Of a DNA stretch of 64,000 bases, positions 24,453-36,911 are shown one piece after another. A program made the translations under genes and the position numbers. Positions within the stretch are counted from its first letter, which is position 1. Each line of letters begins with the position of its first letter. The notes below the pieces were generated by a model. That model saw nothing but the letters and a program-made list of their open reading frames with translations, had not been told where the DNA came from and ran no database searches. This stretch comes from Pochonia chlamydosporia 170 (lineage: Eukaryota; Ascomycota; Sordariomycetes; Hypocreales; Clavicipitaceae), in contig NC_035790.1 in the NCBI RefSeq assembly GCF_001653235.2, positions 7,130,001 through 7,194,000 on the forward strand, given 5' to 3'.

Positions 24453-25879
24453 TTTCAATTCCTCGATACAGGCACAGGATTCAATACGACAAAATAGTCT
24501 TTAAAAAAGTAAATAATAGAGTAGAAATGAATAAAATGTTGTCACATCAAAAAGGAGGGCAGGGGAAGCTACCCAAGCTCCCTTTTAAACTACCTCCCGC
24601 TGCCACAAACCTCCATACATGCCCGGGTATGTAGCCTCTGGAGCCCAATTGCGTTATTATAAGTACTCCTTACGCAAAGGAAACTCCAAAGACCTACCAG
24701 GGCCCGTCCGGCAATGTAGGTCACCCCCATGGCCACATTGACATTTCACATTTCAAGCTGTACTGGTCTGGTTCGGGTTCCAGATATGGAGATTCGGACG
24801 CGGGACGTGGGGTAAAGCCATCATGTCATCAGCCATCAAACATCCAAATTGAACCAGACTGTGAAATTGACCCCGCCATGACTTTGACGAGCACGCCATC
24901 GTCCAGCCAGGTCGCGCTGGGGAATGGGCTTCGCACGCCATCGAGTGCCCGGTGGTGGTGAGACGGGTAGTTTTATTGGGTGGATGGGGACTCGGTGTCG
25001 TTTTTGTTTCTTTGGGTTGACGTGTTTACTATTTTGGGCGTGCTTACAGAATTACTAGTTTGTTCGAATTTAGATACAGTACTTTATTTTTTTGCTTCTA
25101 TTCGAGCCTCATGTTGAACCAGACCAATCCACGAGACGACCTGTCACGCATGGCGCCGGTGTCGCTGTGTGTGGAGGAGGCGCAGGCTGTCGGTAGTGAC
25201 GGCTTCACCGACACCCGTCAATGTGATGGGGGTCAATCTGTCGATTCTCTCTTGCTTTTCCAAATTCGACCAGACCTCCCAATGGGATACAAGTGCAGGG
25301 TTTGGGTGCGGAGAGAATGTGAGCTTTCAATGGTACGGCGACCTGCCGATGCGATGCTCCGGATGTTCATTAAGAGCTGCTATGCTTACCAGCAAGTGTA
25401 TGTTCAATGTTTAAGTTGCGTAATACACACGCGTCTGCAGAATAAGATGAGAATCTCGAACAGTCTTGAAATTTTGCCATCCAGGCATTGTGGCTTTCAA
25501 CATATTTGGAAATTGGCTCATTTAGTTTCTCGTCAATCATCAGTCCAATGGAACAAGCTTTGCCCTCATATCCGCGTTATACCCATCAAATACCAGGGTC
25601 TTGGCAACCTGTTCCAGCGGATTTCAATTCAAAAGAATTCGGTTCATCGCCAGCAAAACTATTATTATATTGCTCTCCCATGTTATCAAGACGCCTGTCC
25701 CTCTATATCCTTGTGTCCAAGCCGATCCATTCTACCACAACCAGCCCACCAATTTCCAAGATTGCGTAATGCCCGTATTTGCTCTCTGATATCCCGAACC
25801 AGTACGCCGTCACATTAGAATTCATTATGCCATTACCTAGCAATTGCATCCCAGTTGTTCCCTTGTTTCCTCGCCACAT
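24453..25879. other. 1.4-kb intergenic region
   Basis: Upstream of MET17 and downstream of the MARVEL gene. It contains CTGGTCTGG/CCAGACC motifs near 24762, 25118 and 25268. Several short open frames overlap one another on the plus strand without coding character. No gene is supported. Confidence 0.4.
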
Positions 25880-26413
25880 TCAAACCTCACGCATCTCGAT
25901 CGCCTTCCGCCTTTCAACGGCTCCTCCCACAATCATTTGCTTTGCTGTCAGGATGGTTGATGCTATCCACGCGCAAAATGCTCCCGCGGCAATAACTGCG
26001 TCGGCCCGAGCAGCGCTGCATATTCTGCCCGTGCAAAACGTCAGGTTGCCCACGTAGACTGCGAGGGCAATGAACCCGGCAAAGTAGAAGACCGTGTTCA
26101 TTCCTTCCACGCCAAGATATGCATAGGGGTGCCCGAGCCGGCCCGCGAACCGTGGTGCGAGCTCCAAGTATAAAATCGACAATATCGAGATGATTGACGC
26201 CGCGAGAAGGAAATTTACAGAGCCGTTTAGGGATTGAGGTGTTCCCATGCGGTACCAATTTATAACTGTCCTTTGTTAGTACTCGTTTAGGCCTTGTGGT
26301 CTTTCAGCGACGAGGAATTCCCAAGTTCAAATACCATATGCTGAGAGACCAAGATTTGCTCCTGCCAAGACAGCCTGGAGGACCCGAAGCAATGAATTAC
26401 TTATTCGGCTCAT
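25880..26413 (-). CDS. Four-pass MARVEL-domain-like membrane protein
   Basis: There are two exons, 26335-26413 and 25880-26265, with a 69-bp intron (GTATTT..ACTAAC..CAG), encoding 154 residues. The protein begins MSRISNSLLRVLQAVLAGAN and has four hydrophobic segments: VLQAVLAGANLGLSAYVI, FLLAASIISILSILYL, MNTVFYFAGFIALAVYV and AVIAAGAFCAWIASTILTA. This is the layout of fungal membrane-associating (MARVEL) domain proteins such as Nce102-like and related small proteins, including the conserved block before the third helix (GVEGMNTVFYFAGFIALA). Such proteins sit in plasma-membrane domains; the specific role here is unknown. Confidence 0.8.
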
Positions 26414-26752
26414 ATTGGGCGAAACTTCATTTGACCGTATAGCCGTGACGTGAGGAAGACGCGATGTCGATACTCAACAATCGTAGACGCAATCCGTAAA
26501 TATTAACAGTCATACGAAAACGAGAGTAAGTGCAACATCTAGGTGACAAGACCGCCACACACGTCTAAAAACGCATAGCTCTTATTAAAAGTCGTGGTGT
26601 CATGTGTAGTATTAAGTCATCGCCCACCTCGAATAAAAGCAAGGAGGCGGGAGGACCGTGCAAAAGGGATACGCGGTTTTGGAACGAGGATCGCGCAAAT
26701 CCGGGAATGATCATTATGCGTTCTGCGACTACATAACCAAACCACACACACC

Positions 26753-27065
26753 TCATTTGCGCGATACACAGCCAAGCCCCCCAAAGGGGTGGTTGGGCAT
26801 TGCAACGTGACGACCGAGTCTGAGACTCCCGAGAGTATCTCTGAAACCAAGTGGAACCTGGTCGACAATGCCGCGTCGAACTTGGGGATGGATCTCTTCG
26901 GCGCAAAGCGACATGTGGCAGGCTGCAATCCAGTTGACGGCCGGGTCTTTTGGAGCTAGCTGCACATCAAACATGCACTTGTTGCTATTTCAATCAGTTA
27001 TGAATGAGCCTCACCTTAATCGACGCCAAGCAGCTGACGAGTAAGGCGAACATCTCCATTCCCAT
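26753..27065 (-). CDS. Candidate small secreted protein
   Basis: There are two possible exons, 27015-27065 and 26753-26959, with a 55-bp intron (GTGAGG..GTGCAG), encoding 85 residues. The first exon, MGMEMFALLVSCLASIK, looks like a signal peptide. The mature part includes LAPKDPAVNWIAAC and SLCAEEIHPQVRRGIVDQ and has three Cys. I do not recognise a family. Support is limited to the signal-like start, usable splice sites and even composition; an intron acceptor 28 bp earlier would give a stop at once. It may be chance. Confidence 0.3.
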
Positions 27066-29884
27066 GAACAGGAAATGTAGTCAACAGTTGTCCATTGTCG
27101 TTTGTTTTCGTTGTCGTGGTAAACCGGGTCTCGGCAAGCATTCTCTGTCTTGGTGATGTGCTGCGGTCTGCCGAGACTTGCATCACAGGTGCTGTTCTTC
27201 ATGTCTCACCAAGGCACAGGCATGAGCCGAACACCTGTAGAGTCGCACACGTCCACAGTGGTTGCGCGTTGAAAGAAACATTTGCCACAGCACAAACTTG
27301 TTGAATACGATACCGTCATGCTACTGTACGAGGATGAGGTGCTGCTCTGTCCTTGTTTTCTCCATTCCGTTCCCAGGGGGTCGTGTATGGCAAATTCTTC
27401 CCAAACAAGACAAGTCCAGAGTAAAGCCAAACCAGTGAGTGACATCTTGAGATTTGAAACACCAGTTAGAGCATTTTGATTGGCCCCTGATGTGCATGTC
27501 GGTGTCCCCTTCATAGGTGTCCGAAGAGCCCGGATGGCTGCGATATTATTAATAGGACAATGCTTGAATAGATGCAAATACCTGGAATCCAATACAAAGT
27601 CAGGACGCACCGGCACCACGGCTGGATGGTTCACAGTTCGTGGACCCATGTCAATTTTCGGATACATTCGTTGATCTCTTTCCATCTCATTTCCTGTTTG
27701 TGGCTGCCTACCAAGCCATGAGATACCACAAGTCAGCAAACATGTTGCAGGCGTGTTCCATGGTACAAAGCTGAATCGTCATTTCGGCCACACGACGTAT
27801 CGTGGCCTCAAACATATAGATGCAATATGCCCTCTATTGTGTTCTGGAACCTCGACATGGAGTCCCCGAACAATAAAGTACTGTGTTAAACCCGATTGTT
27901 CATATGGTTGTGGTTAGCCTTCCACAAAGAAGGTGTGGCGGCAAGTACGGGGTCTTTAGCTGGTATCATACTTCGCTAGACCCGATGAGCCGCCAACGCC
28001 ACACACATGATGATGAAGTCAAAAAGGCTTCGAGTTTCTGACTGGTGCCAGCATAGCTCAGTACTGCCTTTCTTCGCCTGGAGGTGGCAGTGCGCTGCTT
28101 AAATCGATACATCTCGGATTTGCTGACATTCTGTCATATTTTCAAAATCGAGAGTCCAGATTTCTGGTGCTTGAAATGCAGTCCCATGGTGTCGCTATGG
28201 ATGTGATATGGGTGCTTTCACATGCTGTGTCCTCGGACGAGACATTTGCAAAGCAAAGGGCTTGAAGCCATTGGCGCCAGTGACAGTAGAGCGCTCTGGC
28301 AGCCAAGATGTGCTTAGTCGATCTGAAATCAGCCAGAGTGCGTCTAAACGGCTTGAAGCGATGTCGCTTGTGGTGTCGACTTGTTGGTTGTCATCTGGCA
28401 TCCCTCTGCCCGTGATTTTGGTCGAGGGCATGCAGAAACATCAGGGTTCTGACGAATTGGATCCTGCTGGTAGCACCCCTGCCTCGTGGGTGCATCCTTA
28501 AAATGGCTGTCACCAACCAGCTGAGCCATAGTGGGTTGTTCACGTGTAAGTCGTCTGGGTGTTGACAATTTGACGAAGGATTAAGGTGGTGGCCGCTCAA
28601 TATTGGAGAAGCCAAGTCGGAGGAACACTGACGGAGGAACAAGAACGGAGGAACTGTAGTATGATGAGTGCAGCCGTACTCCGTGGGGTCTCAATGTGCA
28701 AGTCGACCGTTGTCAGAGATGCGAACTTTGTGAGCATTGACAGGATTTTTGACCTTTAGGCTGTGACCTTTAGGCTGTCGCCAGCTGTTATGGCACCCCG
28801 ATGTCATGTTGGACGCGGGCAACCAGAGAACCTGCTTCAAAATGAAGCCAGCCAGATAGACAAGTGGCGCCAAGACAATGGAGCGAAATTGTCGAGCTTT
28901 GCACTCAGCCGAGAAAACGGGAAGGAGCAATCACGACCCTTTAACACACAACACAGAGACTCCAATCGGCAACCAGACTCTACCAGATACTTCTATGCAC
29001 CTGAGAACTGACATTGGGTCCAACGAAGTATGTGGCATCAAATGTCAACCATCGCGGTCGCAAGATTCTGCACAAGATTCTGTATTATATATTCATCTTG
29101 AAACCACTATATCATACAGTAAGAGTCTTACCCCAAGATAATCGACCTTCCACGACATGAACCCAATCGCTCGTGCTAGCCAGCCCAAGCGTCTGGTTTG
29201 TTCAACACATCTCAGAGTGCCATATGTCAGCCTGCATGTGGCCAGACCAGACTTTCTTCAGGGAGTGGGGTCCGCTGAAGCCCGTCGCTGTCCAGGCCCC
29301 ACATGCACCAGACCAATGCTCGACGTCGCCCAGCAGAGAGGCATTTCAGGGCAGCAGCTCCAAGTTGGTGCCAGACTGCGCTTTGTACATGTACATTGGC
29401 CAGATCCGATGTCACTCTGGCCACTCACAGTGCTTCCTTCCCTAGATTCTGGGGCTACCGAGGCCCCCGGTACCTCGGCCCAAGTACAATCACGGACTCG
29501 TGGGTCTGCACCCAGACGCAGCTGTCCTACACATCTCGCTGCAGTCAAACGTCCCCATTATCTTCGGACCTCATGCCCCAATCGAGCAGATGTGCGGCCA
29601 TGTCGGCTTGCTAACCACCATCAACTATTCGTCTGTCTGGAGACTGGCCTCCAACTTTCCTCCTCTTTACCCCTTCTCCCCCAGCTTTTTACCCCAGAGG
29701 CGGCTGCTCTGTTGCATTTGCTCTTTTTCTTTCTTTGCGACCCTCCCCACCGTTCCTCCTCGACTTCTCTTACTGACTTCACCTCCATCCATCCATCCGC
29801 GATAATTGGGATTCTTCGGACCCTGGTTGGGAAGTAGAATTTGCTATAGTAATTTTTTTTAGCATCACTTTAATCCTCTACACA
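27066..29884. other. 2.8-kb intergenic region before the acyl-CoA synthetase gene
   Basis: No confident gene. A minus-strand open frame of about 178 codons (27206-27739) lacks any recognisable domain and overlaps plus-strand frames of similar quality. CCAGACCAG motifs occur near 28974, 29242 and 29308. From about 29640 the sequence becomes CT-rich, as a leader. Confidence 0.4.
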
Positions 29885-32165
29885 ATGGCTCCCGCCAAAG
29901 ATCCCGCCGCGCTCCAGCTCGAGCTGGGTGCCACTCCTCCCCCAGGCTCTCCTTATGGTGTTCCCGTTCCTGGGACTGAGCGACCTGGCCGCAGTGCCGT
30001 CTACCGAGGCTGGAGATTCCGCGATAGAGAGCTCCTGACTACCTTTGATCCTGATGTCCGCTCCATTCATGATCTGTTCGAGGTCTCTGCTCGCAAGCGG
30101 TCCAACAAGCGATGCATGGGCACTCGTCAATGGAACCCTGCGACGCAGACTTGGGGAGACAAGTTTGAGTGGATGACCTATGCCGAAGTTGCTGAGCGAC
30201 GTAAGAACTTCGGCGCTGGTCTTGTCGAGATTCACAAGCGCATCGGTTATCCCAAGGACAAGTACGGCGTTGGTGTTTGGTCCCAGAACCGTCCCGAGTG
30301 GCAAATTGCTGGTAAGAATGCGCCCAACTCCCAGAAAACGGCTGCTGCCAGGAGGATGGTCATGAAAATGGGAAATCTAACCATGTCCTCCTCTCAGATC
30401 TCGGCGCTTCTTCCCAGTCGCTCTATACCGTGTCCCTCTACGAGACCCTCGGCCCCGACGCAACTGAATATATCATCAACCATGCCGAACTCCCCAGTGT
30501 AGTCTGCTCGCTTCCTCACATCTCCAAGCTGATTAAGCTTGCGCCGCGCATTCCATCCCTCAAGCTCATTGTATCCATGGACCCCATTGAGCATGGTGAG
30601 CTTCCTGGACTGTCTAAGGCCGACGTTTTGAACGACCTCGCTGCTCAGCACGGCATCAAGGTCTACTCCATGGCCGAGGTTGAGAAGATTGGTCTTGAAT
30701 CTGGCCGCCCCATGCGCCCTGCCAGCTGGGATGATGTTGCTACTATCAACTACACTTCTGGTACTACGGGTGCTCCCAAGGGTGTCGTTCTTACGCATGG
30801 AAATGCTGTCTCTGCCAACGCTGCCGCTCGTCTGGGCGGCCATGTCAAGGAGTCGGATGTTCACATGTCATACCTGCCGCTGGCCCATATCTATGGTCGT
30901 CTCATTGACCATATCGCCCTGTCGGAGGGTGCTGCCGTGGGTTTCTTCCGCGGTGATGTCTTGGGCCTCGTCGACGACCTGAAGATTCTCAAGCCTACCG
31001 GCTTCATCTCCGTCCCTCGTCTCTTTAACCGATTCAACTCGGCCATTCGCACTGCTACTGTGGAGGCTGAAGGCTTCAAGGGTGCTCTTTCAAGACATGT
31101 CGTCAACTCCAAGAAGGCTGCCATGAAGGCTCCCCCTGGTCAAGCTTCCAACACCCACTTCTTCTGGGACAGAATCTGGACCCGCAAGGTCAGAGCCGCT
31201 GTTGGCCTTGACAACGCCCACACCATGATTAGTGGTAGCGCCCAACTTGATCCCGATGTTCAAGAGTTCCTCCGTGCAGCTTTTGCCAACACCTTCCAGC
31301 AAGGCTGGGGTATGACCGAGACCTATGCCACCGGCACGGTGCAGATGTCCGGCGACTTCTCTACTGGCAACGTCGGCCCCCCTATGGGTGACGTTGAGCT
31401 GTGCCTTGAGTCTGTGCCTGAGTTTGACTATACCGTCGACGATAAGCCTAACCCTCGCGGCGAGCTCCTGGTCAGAGGCCCTGCCATCTTCAAAGAGTAC
31501 TACAAGAACGAGGAGGAGACCAAGAAGGTCCTGGAAGCCGATGGTTGGTTCCACACTGGTGATATTTGCGAGATTGACAAGCTTGGTCGCTTTAAGATTA
31601 TCGATCGTAAGAAGAACGTCTTGAAGTTGTCCCAGGGCGAGTACATCTCCCCCGAGCGCATTGAGAACGTCTACTCGGCCAACACCAACCTGATCAACAT
31701 GGGCTACGTCCACGGCGACGCCAAGGAGTCTACCCTTGTTGCCATCTTTGGTGTTGACCCCGAGAACTTCCCCGCCTGGGCCAGCAAGGTCTTGGGACGC
31801 ACTGTTTCTGCTGATGCCAGCGACCTGCGCGCTGCTGCCAAGGACCCCAAGGTTCGACAGGCTTTCCTCAAGATTCTCGACAACATTGGCCGCAAGCACA
31901 AGTTCAACAGCTTCGAGAAGGTCCGAGGTGTCTACTTGGATGTGGAGCCCTTTACCATTGACAATGAGCTCCTGACCCCTACGTAAGTTTCTTTTTTCCC
32001 TTTTTTCCATTTTTTGGTTAGTGTCCTATTTGGAAAATAGCAATACTAACTATGTACAGGCTCAAGCTCAAGAGACCGCAAGCTGCCAAGAAGTTCCGTG
32101 CAGAAATAGACGCCATGTACGCTGAGATCAACAGCGCCCAGCCTGCTGGCTCGGCTAAGCTGTAA
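29885..32165 (+). CDS. FAA1: Long-chain fatty acid-CoA ligase (Faa1/Faa4 type)
   Basis: There are three exons, 29885-30311, 30398-31982 and 32060-32165, with introns of 86 and 77 bp, encoding 705 residues. It is an AMP-forming synthetase that activates long-chain fatty acids with ATP and CoA. Visible motifs are the AMP-binding P-loop YTSGTTGAPKGVVLTHGN, the adenine-binding GWGMTETYA, GWFHTGD, and the fatty-acyl-CoA signature near DRKKNVLKLSQGEYISPERIE. The start ATG lies in CACAATGGCTCC context, and the length is normal for Faa1/Faa4-type enzymes. It acts at ER, lipid droplets or peroxisomes in relatives. No peroxisomal SKL-type C-terminus is present (it ends SAKL); a weak PTS1 resemblance of AKL is worth noting. 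Confidence 0.95.
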
Positions 32166-32409
32166 AAAGGGAGTCATGTATTTTGGATTATAGCAGCGGT
32201 TTGAAGTGGAGCCCGCATATAAAGCCTGAGACTTGTAATTATTTAGTTCCCTATTCGTTGAAATTGGCGTATTCTAGAGAATTGTGGTCTAGAAGAGGAC
32301 ATATCCAATATATTCAAACAATTTAACGAGTCAAGCCAGTATCTGGCGTCGTTGGGGCCTATTTATGTGGTGCATGGCATTCCCTCAAAGTCAGAATCCT
32401 ACTCAGGTG

Positions 32410-32610
32410 CAGAGCATTGCCGAAAAATACAATACAAAATGTATTTTTGTATTGTATTTGTATTGTATTGTATTTAAATACAATACAAAATACAATACAT
32501 AGGATCTTAGATGTATTGTATTTAAATACAATACAATACAAAATACAATACATAGGCTAGGCAAAAAATACATTGTATTGTATTTAAATACATTATATTT
32601 ATAGAGACTA
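32410..32610. repeat. AT-rich palindrome cluster, possible hAT-like element end
   Basis: About 180 bp built from TGTATTGTATT and its complement. A 22-bp perfect palindrome with half-site GTATTGTATTT occurs at 32465-32486 and 32513-32534, and an imperfect third copy at 32575-32596. The first two are followed by the same direct repeat ending ACAATACATAGG. At the left edge, CAGAGCATTGCC (32410-32421) resembles hAT-type terminal repeats, but no matching right end or target duplication was found. It begins about 245 bp after the end of the acyl-CoA synthetase gene. Confidence 0.7.
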
Positions 32611-33786
32611 GTTTTACTTTTATAATATAGATATTAATAGTAATCTCCAACACGCTGCTGCCGCCTCCGGAAATGGCGGCACCCTCAAACGGGGAAAGTG
32701 CACTCGCCGCCATTGGCGCGCCCGACCACGTATGCCCCACCTTTCCATGCGACAGCATATATAGACTCGACCTCCCACCGCCTCGCCGGCTTGTACTCTT
32801 GACTTCTCAACCCTCCAACAATCTCCTGCTTCTCCTCCTCAAGGCCCGCTTGGTATCCTTGTGCCTCGCCATGTCCGTGTTGTTACGCTTGGTCTGAGTC
32901 GGTCCTTTCATTTTGCACCCCTGTCATGATGCATTCCCTTGCTGCGGCCAAATGGCGCACCAGGTTTGCTCTCCCATTCTCTCCAGTTCGTCCTGAACCC
33001 AAAATATCGGATGTTCTCCAGCCAAATAATTGACTTCTCTTCGACGTTCTCGAATGATGGAGTGATATACTCTGTAAAACAAGAAATCACCAGTTAGGTA
33101 CGGCGGAAAATCGTCCAATTCATTTACCACAACGTTCTTGGTCGTACTGACCCTAGACAGCAGCCGCCTTGATTTGGGACACGACGCTTGGGCTCGGCCG
33201 GCTGCCCACAGCTCCTCCAATAGCAAAATTGCCTCATACATACCCCTTTTCATGTATCTACCAACACCTCGACGAGCTGAAGCGAGCTGCAAAGTACCCA
33301 TGTGGCATGACACGTCATCTGGAATGCTGCAAGGCTGGAACTTCTGACAATGGAGACTCCTTTCGTCAAGCGAACGAGCTGAGCCGAGCTGTGGCATTTT
33401 GAGGGCGCGACACGTCATCAAATGCCTTGAAAGAGGGAACTTTTGAAATTGGAACCCCCTTGCATCCGTGGTCTAGTCCAATATCCGGCCCAGTACAGAT
33501 GTGCCTCGTCACGCCGACTCCGCGGGGCGTTGATGAAGAGTCAGACCGACTTGGTGGACCCAGCCAAGGCGTCCTTTGCGGCGATATTACCTGGACGAGA
33601 CAGACGTCCGGAATTGCTTCTCAGAAAGTGCAGCTTCGTAGTTTCTTGATTGGAGGGCGGCAAGGCAAGAGCTGGTAAGACTTGCCTTGTGGATGTTAAT
33701 CGCAGTGTAAGCCGGACATGGGGGCCGGCGAGCGACACGCAGTCCTACGAAGAAGGTGATATAAAACTCTTGGGTTATTTTTCAGG
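32611..33786. other. Intergenic region after the AT-rich cluster
   Basis: About 1.2 kb with no recognisable gene. A minus-strand frame (32924-33421) shows no domain. The region is the left flank of the accessory half of the window. Confidence 0.35.
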
Positions 33787-33795
33787 TATATAAAG
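33787..33795 (+). promoter_or_regulatory. TATA box-like element
   Basis: TATATAAAG lies 87 bp before the start codon of the Myb/SANT-like gene, a usual distance for a fungal TATA element with a short leader. Confidence 0.4.
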
Positions 33796-33881
33796 CTCTA
33801 TACACCGTTATATGTTCCTTTGGACAAATATCTTTATTTCGCAAGTTTTGCATTGCGAATTCACATGTATGTGCTGTCATC

Positions 33882-35722
33882 ATGGCAACTCCTGTTTCAC
33901 TTCATAACCAGCGCTTTTGGACTCCGTCATCGCACGTCCACATGAACTATTCTGGCAGCAAACGGCTGTCCGCCGCCCAACAGCAGAGTTCTCCATCACC
34001 AGATAGAGCTGAGAAGCCGTCACGTAAACCATCGTCACGGTCAAGCAGTCATGTGGTCGACGATCAGACGGCGAAAACGGTTGAGATTATATCAATACCA
34101 TCCGATGAGGAATCTGATGTGGAGGGTGACAGCCATGATAATGAGCCGCAGGAAAGACTCACGCATGTGTCTTACCGGTCAAACCCAGCGAGCATCCTTC
34201 GTCAAGGTAGCATGATGCCTGTATGCACAAAAAGCCCCAGAATGTTGACTTGGGATGAATGCACTGGAGCCGTTGACAATCACGAAGCATCAGCCGATGG
34301 AGTTTTCCAAGAAAGGACCATGGACACTGCTCATGCTTCGCCTTCTCCTCGGGCTAGATCCGTGGTGCGAGATGAGGATGCTGACAGCGAGCAGACATCA
34401 GCTTCTTCCGGGCGACAATTTTCTGCGGGCCTTCATTACACCCCGAGGCAAATTGAGAAGGCACCAACCAGCAAATCTCTTTCAAACACTGCCGACAACT
34501 CTGAGCACGCACATCCGGACGATACTCTTCCATCAGTCGAGGCTTTTGCGGCATCTGCCAAGGAACAGGCTGGAGACACACATCGTGTTGGTACGTACCT
34601 GTGGCATTTCAATTGCTAGAATCAACAGTAACCAGACTTCTAGGCGAGCACAATAGACAGACTAACCGCGATGACGGTCATGAAGGTGTCGGTGCTCCAT
34701 CTTCTCCCTCAGCGCCCACATACCAAGCAGCTCCTCGGAGCCTAAGCCCGGCTTCCGCGCAGTCTACAACTTCCTCTGCGGCTAGTCCCTTTCATTCGCC
34801 ACGGACGCCTGGATCAACTCGAGCCTCAACACCGGCAGTATCGCAACAGGCTAACATGTCATTCAAGAACCTGTCATGCGATCTGGAGCCTATGCAGATA
34901 AGCTCCTCTCAATTAGCAACTGAGGATGTTATGAACACGCTTGGAGATCCATCTCCGGTGCCGCCTCAACTTCCGGATAGCTCTGATGTCGAACCGAACA
35001 TACATGTACAGATCAATGGCAAGAATATGGAATCGCGGTCGGGCTTGTCCCTTTCTCAACGGCGAACCCAACCTACGGCAATAAACGAAAAATCGCAGTG
35101 GCGCCACAGGGACGATTCACATAGGCAAGACGGTGTCCGTAGCCAGAGCGACACAGAATACTGCCCTTCATCAACAGACGATGAAAACCAGGATGACGAC
35201 CGTCAGGATAGTGACGAAGATGGAGTATTTCAACAGGATTCACGCAAGCGCCGTAAATCCGGTCGCCCCTCTGTTAGACCCAGGTGGCCTAGTAAACGGC
35301 ACTGTCCTGATACCTCGACCAGGGAACGTCGGCCACGGGACATGCTCCCCTCTGATATATCGCCCCCCTCAACCGACTGTATCGACGGTGTAAGAGCGGA
35401 GTTTGAAGAATGGGCCTTGCACAATGTCCGGCTAAAGCGTACCATTGTTAACGACAGAGCAACGTTCCAGTTACAGTTCGACTGGGACTTGTGCATGAAA
35501 CACGGCCACGTAGTGCACCCGAGGTCAAAGAGAGGTCAGAAGCCAGGACCCAGCGCGAGAGCAAGGTTTACACAGGAGGAGGACTGCCTTCTCATCCAAT
35601 TGAAAGAAGAACTCAAACTTTCGTGGGCAGACATTCATGCACGGTTTAGCGGCAGATTCGCATGGCGTTCAAAAGAGGCTCTTCAGGTTCGTTACTGCAC
35701 CAAGTTGAAGTGTCGTGGGTGA
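33882..35722 (+). CDS. Nuclear protein with C-terminal Myb/SANT-like domain
   Basis: There are two exons, 33882-34590 and 34644-35722, with a 53-bp intron (GTACGT..CTAG), encoding 595 residues. Most of the protein is disordered, rich in Ser, Pro, Gln and Asp, with a basic stretch RKRRKSGRPSVRPRWPSKR that could be a nuclear-localisation signal. The C-terminus carries FTQEEDCLLIQLKEEL, then WADIHARF and LQVRYCTKLK. This is the helix pattern of a single Myb/SANT repeat, as in a fungal family where a similar unit ends long low-complexity proteins. DNA binding is therefore inferred. Such genes are often lineage-specific and variable in copy number. It is convergent with the bZIP gene. Confidence 0.75.
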
Positions 35723-36001
35723 TCTCTGGGTGGAGTTTGCCAGGGTTCGTCAAATTTTAGCACCTACGACTAAACGTTTGCCTCATTGGCTGAGATTAGT
35801 GGGCCAAATCACTTCGCCCAGCTTGAACACAGTCGGCCATCTCACATATGGTCACCTATCTTTGAGTTCACGCATATTGACTATGATGTTGGGACGCTCA
35901 GGCCGTGAAGTCGAGAGAAAATTGGGATTAAATAAGATGAGTGAATGCTTTGAATCAGTGCAAAAGTAATCTAGCCGCATATACTTGCTTGTGCCCGCGC
36001 T

Positions 36002-36911
36002 TCACGACAACGACAGTTCGGCTTGATGGCCTAAAAAGAGAGCAATTGTTAATCACAAGATGAACTTGCTGACTACCAAATGAAACAACTTCGTTGACGA
36101 AAGCGGAAGCGGGGCCCTTCTTACAGTGATTATTTGACGGATACTCCTTTTCGAGAAAAACGTCCTCCTTGGCGCCGCTTTGCCTTCGGGCAAACTTCTC
36201 GGCTGCACCGCCGATCCAGGCGTCAACCTTGTCATCATGACATCCCGCGTGCCTAATAAGGTCATTCTTCAACTCCAATGTTTCTCTCAACAGATTTCCG
36301 TACTCTGCCCTGAGAGCGCTGTGCCTGGCCTCAAGAATACCTTTCTTGGTTGCGAGCTTCTGCTCCCACTCCTTGTTTCTCCTTCGAGACTTTATTGCTG
36401 ATTTACGGTTACGCTCAAGACTTGCGCTTTTTTTCACGGGTCTTTTCGGTTTGTCGTTAGATGCGACAGTATGGCTGCCGCGACATGTTCCGGTCACTTT
36501 TTCTGTGGTTTGCCGGCAACGCCTGGTTGGTGCCAGTGTGTTCGTATGTGACTGCCCATCTTCTGTTTTGCCACCTGAAATAGACTGCGATATTGGAGAT
36601 GAGGGGTCCTCAAAAGGAACCATCGCGTTTATATGGGATTCTGTAGGCCCAACGCGCGCGTTGTCTGGGATATGGTCCCCGTTGCTCTCAATACCAGTCT
36701 CTTGATAGCAGGACGGGTCTGGGTAGCAGTCAAATCTGCCACTGGCGAGACATTGAGATGACCAAGCCAGCTCTGGCCCTATCGCCACGAAGTAGGGAAG
36801 GCAGACCTCAAACTCTGACAGATCATTGCTCTTTGGGAAGAAAGTCGCTTGTTCTGATATCATGAGGTCCGACCCAGGTAATTTGTCAATGAACGGTCCG
36901 ATAGCTGTCAT
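36002..36911 (-). CDS. bZIP transcription factor (ATF/CREB-like)
   Basis: There are two exons, 36077-36911 and 36002-36030, with a 46-bp intron (GTAGTC..ATTAAC..TTTTTAG), encoding 287 residues. The basic region is LERNRKSAIKSRRRNKEWEQ, followed by a leucine-zipper-like helix and the fungal ATF-type extension LKNDLIRHAGCHDDKVDAWI. The Asn and Arg of the bZIP signature are both present. Ser and Arg replace the usual Cys-Arg of close ATF relatives (SRRRNKEW). The start at 36911 is chosen because sequence upstream, although open to 37253, has no regulator-like character; the true start could differ. It faces the Myb/SANT gene 279 bp away. Confidence 0.75.

Noticed and set aside
27206..27739. Minus-strand open frame of about 178 codons
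   Set aside because: No domain, signal peptide or supporting intron pattern, and plus-strand frames of equal quality overlap it.
31090..32010. Minus-strand open frame of about 306 codons opposite the acyl-CoA synthetase gene
   Set aside because: Antisense shadow of a conserved enzyme exon; no family resemblance.
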